Shown here: piece by piece, positions 24,361 through 32,071 of the stretch
Layout: each line of letters starts with the position of its first letter
Position numbering within the stretch: the first letter of the stretch is position 1
Assembly: GCF_014596085.1 (NCBI RefSeq)
Contig: NZ_JACCJY010000048.1
Span: 1 to 36,226 of the forward strand
Source: Azospirillum tabaci
GTDB taxonomy: Bacteria; Pseudomonadota; Alphaproteobacteria; Azospirillales; Azospirillaceae
Length of the DNA stretch: 36,226 bases
Reading direction: 5' to 3'
Notes under the pieces: model-generated
Told to the model about the DNA's origin: nothing
What the model saw: only the letters and a program-made list of their open reading frames with translations
The model's database searches: none
Position numbers and translations under genes: made by a program

Positions 24361-24705
24361 TTTAAAACTCCGTTTTGTCTTGTGTGTTCGTGATGTCTCT
24401 ATTTGGCCATGTCCCGGTTAACGACTTACTAACGGGGGTTCTGTCGGGCTGGTGTCTTGAGGGGTAATCCCGCAACCGACAAATATAGGGATTTCTACCC
24501 GTAAGGATTAATACTTTTCTTTAAATGAAGAGGCGCCTGTCTGGGGCTTTGAGATATTTCAAAGACTTCTGGCGAAGGTCGTACCGATCGGACCGGCATA
24601 GGCGGGAGGGGGCGAAGCCTTAAGCCGCAGCGGCGGGGCGTTAACAGGGCGCCCCGCCGGGTGGAGTACATCCTTTGCATGGCCCGGCGCGCCGGGCGTA
24701 GCTCC
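24361..24705. other. AT-rich leader with palindrome and hairpin
   Basis: No gene is recognised. An 18-bp palindrome with one mismatched pair, CTTTGAGATATTTCAAAG (24547-24564), looks like an operator. A CTATATTTG segment near 24480-24490 could be a -10 for the small minus-strand gene below. At 24631-24659, CGGCGGGGCG and CGCCCCGCCG form a perfect 10-bp hairpin 46 nt after the stop of the gene at 24706, probably its terminator, though no U-run follows. Confidence 0.5.
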
Positions 24706-24960
24706 TCACGCGGCGCGCGGCAACCGGCCCGCGGCGCGGTCCATGCGGTCGGCGCGCTCCAGCGCCTGGGCGACCAGATCGTCGAACAGGTCGTTGACCA
24801 AGGCCGACAGGGGCACAGGCGCACCGCCAAGCTGCGGCCCTTCCATCAACAGGGAGCCTTCCTCGCCGGGGCCGACCACGCGCCAACCCTTCGCCGTCAT
24901 CTCGGCGACGCGGGTCTTGGCAATAAAGGCGCGGACGTGGTCCATGGCGAAATCGCTCAT
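24706..24960 (-). CDS. Small hypothetical protein
   Basis: This 84-residue protein is not recognised. It begins MSDFAMDHVRAFIAKTRVAE, continues KGWRVVGPGEEGSLLMEGPQ and ends with a helix rich in Asp, Ala and Arg, LFDDLVAQALERADRMDRAA. It is soluble. GGGAG lies 7 nt before the ATG at 24960, while the longer frame from 25080 would run into the fumC promoter region. It is divergent from fumC and may share its control region. Confidence 0.7.
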   Translation of the reverse strand: MSDFAMDHVRAFIAKTRVAEMTAKGWRVVGPGEEGSLLMEGPQLGGAPVPLSALVNDLFDDLVAQALERADRMDRAAGRLPRAA

Positions 24961-25172
24961 TCGAATCTCCCAGGCGCTGGAGGGGGTCAGCAGAAGGGGG
25001 GCAGCAGGGCTGGTCACGCAGAAACGGTAACGCAGGAAGCGGAACGCAACAAGAACAAATTCGGCCGTACCCTTGCCCAAACGGCATTCCGCGCGGATTC
25101 CCCTTGCCCGGCGGGCGATTCGGGAAAAAATTCGCTGACCGGAACGATGTTCGAACCGACGAGGACCTGACC

Positions 25173-26573
25173 ATGACCGGCAAGACCGGGATGCGCACCG
25201 AGACCGACAGCTTCGGACCGATCGAGGTTGCCGCCGACCGTTACTGGGGTGCCCAGACGCAGCGCTCGCTGCGCAACTTCCGCATCGGCGGGGAGCGCAT
25301 GCCGCCGGCGCTGGTGCGCGCCCTGGGCATCCAGAAAAAGGCGTCGGCGCTCGCCAACATGGCGCTGGAGGTGCTGGACCCCCGGCTGGGCCGCGCCATC
25401 GTCGAGGCGGCGGAGGAGGTGATCGACGGCACGCTCGCCGATCATTTCCCGCTGGTGGTCTGGCAGACCGGCTCCGGCACCCAGACGAACATGAACGCGA
25501 ACGAGGTCATCTCCAACCGCGCCATCGAGGCGCTGGGCGGCGAGATGGGGTCGAAGAAGCCCGTCCACCCCAACGACCACGTTAACATGGGGCAGTCGTC
25601 CAACGACAGCTTCCCCACCGCCATGCACATCGCCGCGGCCGAGCAGATCCACCATGAGCTTCTGCCGGCGTTGGAGCACCTGCACGCGGCGCTGGCGGCG
25701 AAGGCGGCGGAATTCGCCGACATCGTGAAGATCGGGCGCACCCACCTCCAGGACGCCACGCCGCTGACCCTGGGGCAGGAGTTCTCCGGCTACGCCACCC
25801 AGATCGCCTACGGGATCGAGCGGGTGAAAGCCTCGCTGCCGCAGCTCTACCGGCTGGCCCAGGGCGGCACGGCGGTCGGCACCGGGCTGAACGCCAAGAC
25901 CGGCTTCGCCGAGGCCTTCGCGGCGGAGGTGGCGTCGATCACCGGGCTGCCCTTCGTCACCGCCGAGAACAAGTTCGAGGCGCTGGCCACCCACGACGCG
26001 CTGGTGGACGCGCACGGCAGCCTGAACACGCTGGCGGTGTCGCTGATGAAGATCGCCAATGACATCCGCCTGCTCGGCTCCGGCCCGCGCTGCGGCATCG
26101 GGGAGATCGCTCTGCCGGAGAACGAGCCCGGCTCCTCCATCATGCCCGGTAAAGTGAACCCCACCCAGTCGGAGGCGATGACCATGGTCTGCGCCCAGGT
26201 GATGGGCAACCAGACCACCGTCAGCATCGCCGGCGCCACAGGCCATTTCGAGCTGAACGTCTTCAAGCCGGTGATCGCCTACAACGTCCTCCAGTCGATC
26301 CGGCTGCTGGCCGACGCCTGCAACAGCTTCACCGACAACGCCGTGGTCGGCATCGAGGCCAACCGCGAGCGCATCGGCCAGCTGCTGAACGAGAGCCTGA
26401 TGCTGGTCACCGCGCTGAACCCGCACATCGGCTACGACAACGCGGCGAAGATCGCCAAGAAGGCCCACAAGGAGGGAACGACCCTGAAACAGGCCGGCGT
26501 GGCGCTGGGTCTGCTGACCGAAGAGCAGTTCGATCAGTGGGTGAAGCCGGAAACCATGGTGAAGCCCCGGTGA
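25173..26573 (+). CDS. fumC: Class II fumarate hydratase
   Basis: This 466-residue protein interconverts fumarate and malate in the TCA cycle as a cytosolic homotetramer without an iron-sulfur cluster. Family motifs are TGSGTQTNMNANEV (about 99-112), HPNDHVNMGQSSNDSFPTAM, the histidine of KIGRTHLQDATPL (H191) and the catalytic loop GSSIMPGKVNPTQ (320-332). Length equals the family norm. The ATG at 25173 follows GAGGA at good spacing; longer frames begin in non-homologous sequence. The ribbon-helix-helix gene starts 19 nt after its stop. A hairpin carries the stop codon in its loop. Confidence 0.97.
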   Translation: MTGKTGMRTETDSFGPIEVAADRYWGAQTQRSLRNFRIGGERMPPALVRALGIQKKASALANMALEVLDPRLGRAIVEAAEEVIDGTLADHFPLVVWQTGSGTQTNMNANEVISNRAIEALGGEMGSKKPVHPNDHVNMGQSSNDSFPTAMHIAAAEQIHHELLPALEHLHAALAAKAAEFADIVKIGRTHLQDATPLTLGQEFSGYATQIAYGIERVKASLPQLYRLAQGGTAVGTGLNAKTGFAEAFAAEVASITGLPFVTAENKFEALATHDALVDAHGSLNTLAVSLMKIANDIRLLGSGPRCGIGEIALPENEPGSSIMPGKVNPTQSEAMTMVCAQVMGNQTTVSIAGATGHFELNVFKPVIAYNVLQSIRLLADACNSFTDNAVVGIEANRERIGQLLNESLMLVTALNPHIGYDNAAKIAKKAHKEGTTLKQAGVALGLLTEEQFDQWVKPETMVKPR

Positions 26574-26581
26574 CCGGGGCT
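26563..26581 (+). terminator. Hairpin with the fumC stop codon in its loop
   Basis: AGCCCCGG and CCGGGGCT are 8-bp perfect arms around the trinucleotide TGA, which is the fumC stop codon. No T-run follows, so it may be a weak terminator, an mRNA end protector or a processing site between fumC and the next gene. Confidence 0.45.
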
Positions 26582-26592
26582 GCGCATCGCCC

Positions 26593-26796
26593 ATGAAGAA
26601 GCGCTCCGTCCTCATCGCCGGGCACCCGACCAGCGTCTCCCTGGAAGAGGAATTCTGGGAGGCGCTGAAGGGCCTCGCGCAGGCGCGGGGGATGTCGGTC
26701 AACGCGCTGATCGAGGAGATCGATTCGACCCGCAGCGGCAACCTGTCGAGCGCGATCCGGGTCCATGTGCTGAACGCGGTGCAGGGGCGGGGGTAG
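26593..26796 (+). CDS. Ribbon-helix-helix domain protein
   Basis: The 67-residue protein matches the RHH_4 family: KRSVLIAGHPTSVSLEEEFW forms the beta ribbon and first helix, ALKGLAQARGMSVNALIEEI the second helix, and NLSSAIRVHVLNAV the closing part. The family is common in alphaproteobacteria and is assumed to bind DNA as a dimer, with unknown targets. It starts 19 nt after fumC and is probably co-transcribed with it. No toxin partner is adjacent, so a solo regulator is more likely than an antitoxin. Confidence 0.9.
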   Translation: MKKRSVLIAGHPTSVSLEEEFWEALKGLAQARGMSVNALIEEIDSTRSGNLSSAIRVHVLNAVQGRG

Positions 26797-26898
26797 GGGC
26801 ATCCCGCTCCCGCCGGGGCGCCCCTGGACAGGCGGCGGGGGGACGGCTACACCCTTGCGCCGGACCGACCCCTTCCCCTCGCGCCAGAGTGTCCGCCC

Positions 26899-27612
26899 GT
26901 GACGCCCGACATCACCGTCCTCGATATCGTCGCCTTCCTGTGGTTCCTGGCCTGCTGGGCGGGTTTCACGCTGATCCAGGACCACATGCTGGGCGGGCGC
27001 ATGGTCGTCAACCAGCATCTGAAGAAGGCGCGCCGTCATTGGATGGAGCGGATGCTGGAGCGCGACAACCGCATCATGGATTCGCAGCTCGTCGGCCACA
27101 CGATGCAGAGCTGCACTTTCTTCGCCAGCACGAACATGCTGGTTCTGGCCGGTCTGGTCGGCGCCTTCGGCGCGGTGGAGAACGCCCACAAGCTGGTCGG
27201 CACGCTGTCCTTCACGGTGCAGACCACGCGCGAGTTCTTCGAGCTGAAGATGCTGCTGCTCGTGGCGATCTTCACCTTCGGCTTCTTCAAGTTCACCTGG
27301 GCGTTGCGCCAGTACAATTACTGCTGCGCCCTGATCGGCTCCGCCCCGCTGCCCCCGGTGCCGGCGGAGGAGAAGACGGCGATGGCGGACAGCATCGCCG
27401 CCGCCATGACGCTGGCCGTCAAGGCGCTGAACGGGGGCATGCGCGCCTATTACTTCGCCATGGCGGCGCTGGCCTGGATGCTCGGCCCCTGGTTCTTCAT
27501 GGTGTCCACCGCGGCGGTCATCGTCGTCCTGACCCGCCGGCAGGGCTTCTCCGAGACGGAGAAGGTCATCCGCGTGCAGGTGGATGCGCTGGAGAGGCGC
27601 AATCAGCCGTGA
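26899..27612 (+). CDS. DUF599 integral membrane protein
   Basis: The 237-residue protein has four hydrophobic segments (about 8-28, 73-94, 112-132 and 184-214). It carries the DUF599 hallmarks: the first segment followed by NQHLKKARRHWMERMLERDN, RIMDSQLVGHTMQSCTFFAS, and FFKFTWALRQYNYC. It starts with GTG at 26899, the only start fitting the first membrane helix. Function is unknown. It follows the ribbon-helix-helix gene by 102 nt. Confidence 0.9.
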   Translation: MTPDITVLDIVAFLWFLACWAGFTLIQDHMLGGRMVVNQHLKKARRHWMERMLERDNRIMDSQLVGHTMQSCTFFASTNMLVLAGLVGAFGAVENAHKLVGTLSFTVQTTREFFELKMLLLVAIFTFGFFKFTWALRQYNYCCALIGSAPLPPVPAEEKTAMADSIAAAMTLAVKALNGGMRAYYFAMAALAWMLGPWFFMVSTAAVIVVLTRRQGFSETEKVIRVQVDALERRNQP

Positions 27613-27755
27613 CGCACGTTTTTGGCGAGAAATATGTTAAAATGTTCTAAATCTGCGACGTTATGGCCAATACGCTGCAGCGCAAATCAATGCTTTTGTC
27701 ATAGCCGCCTGATGGACGCGTGCAATGCAGCACGCCATGCTCAAGGGGGTTGGCC

Positions 27756-27932
27756 ATGGACATCGACACGGCGGTATCGGTCTTGAACTCGCTGGACGAG
27801 GCGGAGCGGCTTCTGGCGGAAGTCCGGCTGCATCCGGGGGCCTGCGGCGCCGCCAAGGAGTTCATGGAGCGCAACCGCGAGCTTCTCGCTCAGGCGCGCC
27901 ACTGCATCGATGCGGCGCACGAACTGGCCTGA
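27756..27932 (+). CDS. Small helical hypothetical protein
   Basis: This 58-residue protein is not recognised. It starts MDIDTAVSVLNSLDEAERLL and ends LLAQARHCIDAAHELA; it appears entirely alpha-helical and acidic, with two Cys. AGGGGG lies about 8 nt upstream of the ATG at 27756, and the frame has GC-rich third positions. It is convergent with the EAL gene, ending 27 nt from it. Confidence 0.65.
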   Translation: MDIDTAVSVLNSLDEAERLLAEVRLHPGACGAAKEFMERNRELLAQARHCIDAAHELA

Positions 27933-27959
27933 GCCAAACGGGGCCAGCCGGTTCCGACG

Positions 27960-29681
27960 TCATCCCTTCCTGAGGACCTTGCCGCCCGTGCCGGCCATCT
28001 TCGCCCAATCCTTCGCGAAATAGGCGAAGTCACGGGACGGGCGGCTGTAGAGGTAGCCTTGCGCCAGCGGCACCCCCAGCTCCGTCAGGAGCTGCGCGTG
28101 CTCCGGCCCTTCCACCTGCTCTCCGATCAGCCCGAGACCAAGCTGGCCGCACACGTCCACGATGGAGCGCAGCATCGCCATGTCACGCCCGCTGTGCACG
28201 GCGCCTCGGACGAAATGCCCATCGATCTTCGCGAAGTCCGCCTGGATGCCGTAGAGCGACTGGAAGGAGGTCGATCCGGCCCCGACATCGTCCAGGCAGA
28301 TGCGGAACCCGGCGGCGCGCAGCTTCTGCAGGACCTCGTTCAGCTTGGCGATGTCGGTGACCACGACGGTCTCCGTCACCTCGATCAGCAGCTTGCGGGC
28401 CAACTCGCCATAGGGCTCGGTCACCGCCAGGAACTGGCGCAGGAAGATCGGGCTCATCAACGTCTTGGCGGACAGGTTGATCGCCACGTCCGGCAGGGTC
28501 GGTTCCTTACGGTGGGCGTTCATGGTGTCCAGCACCGACTGCGTCAGCAGCAGGTCGAAGTCGTAGATCAGCCCGACATCCTCGGCGAAGGTGATGAAGT
28601 CCGCCGGGGACAGCGTGCCCTCCACCCGCGTCAGCGCTTCGAGATGATGGACCGTCCGTGTCCCGATGTCGACGATGGGCTGGTAGACCACGAAGAAGTC
28701 GCGCTTCTCGATGGTCGCGCGCAGCCGGCCGATGCGGTCCACCGCGTCGGACAGCATGCGCTTGGCGCCGTCCTCCAGGCTGGAGATGGTGAACTCGCCG
28801 CCCTGGGCGGAGGCGAAGGCTTGCACCGTGTAGACCAGCGCGCGCGCCGCGTCGGCGGGGTCCAGCCGCTCGTCCGACACGTCCAGCGACCAGGTGCGGA
28901 TGCCGCCGGGCAACTCGCCGCCGGCGCATTGGATGATCTGGGTGATGTGGGCCTGGACCTCCTGCCCGTCGATGTCGGAGGCGTGGACGACGCCGTAGCG
29001 GTCGGTGGCCAGCTGTCCGGCGCTGTCGCCGTTGGCGGAGATCGCCCGCAGATAGGCTTCGATCCCCTGCATCACCTCGCTCGCCGCCCCTTCGGGCAGA
29101 GCGTCCACCATCGACTGCAGGCCATCGATCAGCAGCAGGGTCAGGGCGTTGTCGAGCCCCTTCTCCCGCGCCTTGATGATGCGGTCCTCCAGGATGTGGC
29201 TGAAGGCGTTGCCGTCCAGAAGCTGGCCCGCCGCGGCCAAAGCCTCGTTCGTGTTGCGCGGGCCGGAGGCCAGCAGGACGGTGAGGAACAGCGACCCGGG
29301 GCAGGAGTCGAGCCGGCAGCCGCCGAGCAGCGCCGGAAAGCGGTTGCCGTCGCAGCCCTGGAACACGACGCGCGCCGGCTTGATGCGGCCCTTGTCCTGG
29401 ATGCGCTTGAACAGGACGTTGACGTATTTGCGGTCGTTCGGCGCCACGACGTCGAGCAGGCTGGTGCCGACCAGACCCGCCACGTCACCTTCGGTCAGGC
29501 GACAGCGCGCGCCCGCGCAAAACAGGATGTTTCCCCGCGCATCCGTTTCGATCAGCAGATCCGCGGCGGCGAAGGCAAAGCCGACGAAGCGGTCACGCTC
29601 GCGGTGCGACGGGCGTCGGACCTGTGCGTTGGTCTGCGGCACCGGGCGTCTGATCGAGTCATGCGCAAGCTGCATCGGCAA
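27960..29681 (-). CDS. PAS / degenerate GGDEF / EAL protein, probable c-di-GMP phosphodiesterase
   Basis: The 573-residue protein has a PAS-like sensor (about 35-140) and a GGDEF-like region (about 160-300) in which the GGDEF motif is replaced by QLATDRYGVV. An EAL domain follows (about 325-550). The EAL residues known to bind metal and c-di-GMP all seem present: E348 (EAL), N402, E434 (LIEVTET), D464-D465 (CLDDVGAG), K485 (AKIDG), E521/E524 (GEQVE) and Q541 (QGYLYSRP). The loop 6 DDFG/AG becomes DDVGAG, a mild change. It is predicted to be a cytosolic, active phosphodiesterase that senses a ligand or redox state through PAS and is tuned by its inactive GGDEF. No membrane segment is visible. 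Confidence 0.92.
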   Translation of the reverse strand: MPMQLAHDSIRRPVPQTNAQVRRPSHRERDRFVGFAFAAADLLIETDARGNILFCAGARCRLTEGDVAGLVGTSLLDVVAPNDRKYVNVLFKRIQDKGRIKPARVVFQGCDGNRFPALLGGCRLDSCPGSLFLTVLLASGPRNTNEALAAAGQLLDGNAFSHILEDRIIKAREKGLDNALTLLLIDGLQSMVDALPEGAASEVMQGIEAYLRAISANGDSAGQLATDRYGVVHASDIDGQEVQAHITQIIQCAGGELPGGIRTWSLDVSDERLDPADAARALVYTVQAFASAQGGEFTISSLEDGAKRMLSDAVDRIGRLRATIEKRDFFVVYQPIVDIGTRTVHHLEALTRVEGTLSPADFITFAEDVGLIYDFDLLLTQSVLDTMNAHRKEPTLPDVAINLSAKTLMSPIFLRQFLAVTEPYGELARKLLIEVTETVVVTDIAKLNEVLQKLRAAGFRICLDDVGAGSTSFQSLYGIQADFAKIDGHFVRGAVHSGRDMAMLRSIVDVCGQLGLGLIGEQVEGPEHAQLLTELGVPLAQGYLYSRPSRDFAYFAKDWAKMAGTGGKVLRKG

Positions 29682-29867
29682 TAGCCCGAAATTGAGAAAA
29701 AGTTTATCGAATTGCTTTCATTCATTGAGTGGAGACTAGCGGTGTTCCCGGCGCGAAAAAAGCGGCAAGATTCACCCTGCAATTCCGAGCAAAACTCCGA
29801 AACCTATAATTTTCAATGATTTAACGAGAAATGTGATTTTGGCCGCGCCCGATTATCGCACCCGACG
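29682..29867. other. AT-richer leader of the EAL gene
   Basis: No gene is seen. This short AT-rich interval between the EAL start and the purK terminator should hold the EAL promoter, but no convincing -35/-10 pair could be chosen. Confidence 0.4.
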
Positions 29868-29914
29868 CGAGAAAAAACAAAGGCGGGCCGTTTCGGATCA
29901 GGAAACGGCCCGCC
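29868..29914 (-). terminator. Intrinsic terminator of purE-purK
   Basis: GGCGGGCCGTTTC and GAAACGGCCCGCC form a perfect 13-bp stem (29882-29914) with a 7-nt loop. On the minus strand it is followed by TTTGTTTTTTC. It lies 38 nt after the purK stop. Confidence 0.9.
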
Positions 29915-29952
29915 GCGACGGTCGAACGGGATGGAAGAACCGACCCGAGCGG

Positions 29953-31035
29953 TCAGGAGCGCGCAAAGAGCCGCGTCACATGGCCCATCTTGCGGCCCGG
30001 ACGGGATTCGGCCTTGCCGTAGAGGTGCAGGCGGGCGCCGGGCTCGGCCATCAACTCCGGCCAGCGGTCCACGTCCGCCCCGATCAAATTCTCCATCTCG
30101 GCGTCGGCCACCCGCTCCACCGAGCCGAGCGGCAGGCCGCAGACGGCGCGGACGAGCTGCTCGAACTGGCAGGAATGGCAGGCGTCCATGGTCCAATGGC
30201 CGGAATTGTGCGGGCGCGGGGCCATCTCGTTGACCAGCACACCGCCGTCCGGCGTCACGAACATCTCCACCGCCAGCACACCGACGAGGTCCAGCGCCTC
30301 GGCGATGCGGCGGGCGACCCGCTCGGCCTCCGCCGCCGTCTCCGCCGGAACGCGGGCCGGGGCGATGGTCTTGTCGAGGATGCCGTCCTTGTGGCGGTTC
30401 TCCACGGCGGGGTAGGCGGCCATGCTGCCGTCCAGCCCGCGGGCGACGATCACCGAAACCTCGCAGGTGAAGGAGACGAAGCCCTCCACGATGCCGGCGT
30501 CGGAGCCGATGGCCGCCCAGGCCTTCGCCGGGTCGGTGCCCGGCTCGATCCGCGCCTGCCCCTTGCCGTCATAGCCCAGGCGGGTGGATTTCAGGATGCA
30601 GCGCGGGCCGATCTCCGCCACCGCCTTCGCCACCTCGTCGGCGCTGCGGGCGGCGCGCCAGGGGGCGGTGCCGATGCCCAGCGCGTTGACGAAGGACTTT
30701 TCCTCAACCCGGTCCTGGGCGACCGACAGGACCTTGCCGCCGGGATGGACGGGGGTGAAGCGGCCCAGATGCTCGACCACGGCGACCGGAACGTTCTCCC
30801 ATTCCAGCGTCACCACGTCGACGGAGCGGGCGAAGGACTCCAGCGCGTCGAGGTCGTCCCAGCCGGCGGAGGTGACGGCCGCCGCGACCTGGGCGCCGGG
30901 GCTGCCCTCCGATCCCGGCGCGTAGACGTGCGTCTTGTAGCCCAGGCGGGCGGCGGCGAGCGCGGTCATGCGGCCGAGCTGGCCGTCGCCCAGCATGCCG
31001 ATGGTCGAGCCGGGCGGAAGGATGCGGTGGGCCAT
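29953..31035 (-). CDS. purK: N5-carboxyaminoimidazole ribonucleotide synthase
   Basis: The 360-residue ATP-grasp enzyme uses ATP and bicarbonate to convert AIR to N5-CAIR in purine synthesis. Seen motifs are GMLGDGQLGRM at the N-terminus, TLEWENVP (about 77-84), LKSTRLGYDGKGQA in the ATP site, EVSVIVARGLDG, and VNEMAPRPHNSGHWTMDAC near the end. Full family length. Its ATG lies 3 nt after the purE stop (TGAgccATG), so the two are translationally coupled. Confidence 0.97.
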   Translation of the reverse strand: MAHRILPPGSTIGMLGDGQLGRMTALAAARLGYKTHVYAPGSEGSPGAQVAAAVTSAGWDDLDALESFARSVDVVTLEWENVPVAVVEHLGRFTPVHPGGKVLSVAQDRVEEKSFVNALGIGTAPWRAARSADEVAKAVAEIGPRCILKSTRLGYDGKGQARIEPGTDPAKAWAAIGSDAGIVEGFVSFTCEVSVIVARGLDGSMAAYPAVENRHKDGILDKTIAPARVPAETAAEAERVARRIAEALDLVGVLAVEMFVTPDGGVLVNEMAPRPHNSGHWTMDACHSCQFEQLVRAVCGLPLGSVERVADAEMENLIGADVDRWPELMAEPGARLHLYGKAESRPGRKMGHVTRLFARS

Positions 31036-31038
31036 GGC

Positions 31039-31560
31039 TCAGGCGGGCTCGTCGACGGGGGCTTCGGCGACGGCGGCGGTCTGGCGGGCGCGCCAGGAGT
31101 CCAACGCCTCGGCCACCTGCGGGTCCATCAGGGCGATGACCGAACCGGCGAGCAACGCTGCGTTGATGGCGCCGGCCTTGCCGATGGCCAACGTGCCCAC
31201 CGGAACGCCGCCGGGCATCTGGACGATCGACAGCAGGCTGTCCATGCCCTTCAGCGCGTGGCTTTCCACCGGGACGCCGAAGACGGGCAGGGGGGTCATC
31301 GAGGCGGCCATGCCCGGCAGGTGGGCGGCGCCGCCGGCTCCGGCGATGACCACCTTCAGGCCGCGGTCGCGGGCGGTGGTGGCGTACTCGACGAGGCGCT
31401 GCGGGGTGCGGTGGGCGGAGACGATCCGGACCTCGTGCGGGACGCCGAGCGCCGTCAGCGTCTCAGCGGCGTGCTTCATGGTGGTCCAGTCCGACTGGCT
31501 GCCCATGATGATGCCGACCAGCGGCTTGCGGTCGGTGGTGGCGGCGATGGATGCGGACAC
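31039..31560 (-). CDS. purE: N5-carboxyaminoimidazole ribonucleotide mutase
   Basis: The 173-residue class I PurE converts N5-CAIR to CAIR. It shows GIIMGSQSDWTTMKHAAETL, the catalytic histidine region VSAHRTP, and AGAGGAAHLPGMAA. The start is GTG at 31560, with AGAGGAAAG about 9 nt upstream. A short Ala/Pro-rich extension at the C-terminus is unremarkable. It is the first gene of purE-purK, with its own strong promoter. The gene pair and their order are the usual alphaproteobacterial arrangement. Confidence 0.97.
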   Translation of the reverse strand: MSASIAATTDRKPLVGIIMGSQSDWTTMKHAAETLTALGVPHEVRIVSAHRTPQRLVEYATTARDRGLKVVIAGAGGAAHLPGMAASMTPLPVFGVPVESHALKGMDSLLSIVQMPGGVPVGTLAIGKAGAINAALLAGSVIALMDPQVAEALDSWRARQTAAVAEAPVDEPA

Positions 31561-31595
31561 GGCGCGCGCTTTCCTCTAGGTCCGGAAAGCGGCGC

Positions 31596-31623
31596 ATTAT
31601 AGAAAGCGCGCGCGCGAAGTCCA
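31596..31623 (-). promoter_or_regulatory. purE promoter
   Basis: On the minus strand TGGACT (31623-31618), a 16-nt alternating GC spacer and a perfect TATAAT (31601-31596) are present. Transcription would begin near 31589, giving a leader of about 29 nt. Confidence 0.65.
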
Positions 31624-31668
31624 GCGCGACGCGATGCGCCTGGCCGCGTTCTCCGCCGAAAAGCGGTA

Positions 31669-31869
31669 TCAGGCGATGATGTCGGGCAGCATGCGGCTTT
31701 CCAGAACCGTGATCTGGTCCTTGAGCGCGAGTTTGCGCTTCTTCAGACGTTGCATCTGAAGCTGGTCGAACGGCGCACGTTCGTGCAGTCGGGCGATCAC
31801 GTCGTCGAGGTCGCGATGCTCGCTGCGAAGCGTGGCCAGTTTTTCCTTCAGCATCTCTTGTTCGTTCAT
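31669..31869 (-). CDS. DUF465 (YdcH family) small protein
   Basis: The 66-residue protein is a helical hairpin of the YdcH/DUF465 family: MNEQEMLKEKLATLRSEHRD, then LDDVIARLHERAPFDQLQMQ and RLKKRKLALKDQITVLESRM. It is a short, highly charged coiled-coil protein, common next to purE in alphaproteobacteria, with unknown role. The longer frame reaching 32139 overlaps the pfk start and is rejected. It lies 108 nt upstream of purE with its own promoter. Confidence 0.92.
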   Translation of the reverse strand: MNEQEMLKEKLATLRSEHRDLDDVIARLHERAPFDQLQMQRLKKRKLALKDQITVLESRMLPDIIA

Positions 31870-31900
31870 ACGCGCGAGGCCCGCTGGCTGAGCGGCGGGG

Positions 31901-31929
31901 ACTATACCAGATTTCCGGCGCAACGGCAG
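31901..31929 (-). promoter_or_regulatory. Extended -10 promoter of the DUF465 gene
   Basis: TGGTATAGT carries an extended -10 (TATAGT, 31906-31901) on the minus strand. CTGCCG (31929-31924) with a 17-nt spacer is a weak -35. It lies 32 nt upstream of the DUF465 ATG. Confidence 0.5.
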
Positions 31930-31956
31930 TGCGAAACCACGCATTCTTCGCAGGGT

Positions 31957-31962
31957 TATAAT
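31957..31962 (+). promoter_or_regulatory. Possible -10 box for pfk
   Basis: A perfect TATAAT lies 110 nt before the pfk ATG, but no acceptable -35 is found at 16-18 nt. A CCGGttgCCGG inverted repeat follows directly and could bind a regulator. Confidence 0.35.
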
Positions 31963-32071
31963 CCGGTTGCCGGAATGTAATATCCTCGGAGGACCAGAAC
32001 CATTGCGGTGAAGCAACGTTCTGGTATGACTACCTTTCGCAGCGGTTCCAGACGACACGGGACAGTCATCC

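Noticed and set aside
26593..26796. Antitoxin of a toxin-antitoxin pair
   Set aside because: The ribbon-helix-helix protein has no small toxin-like neighbour; the next gene is a DUF599 membrane protein.
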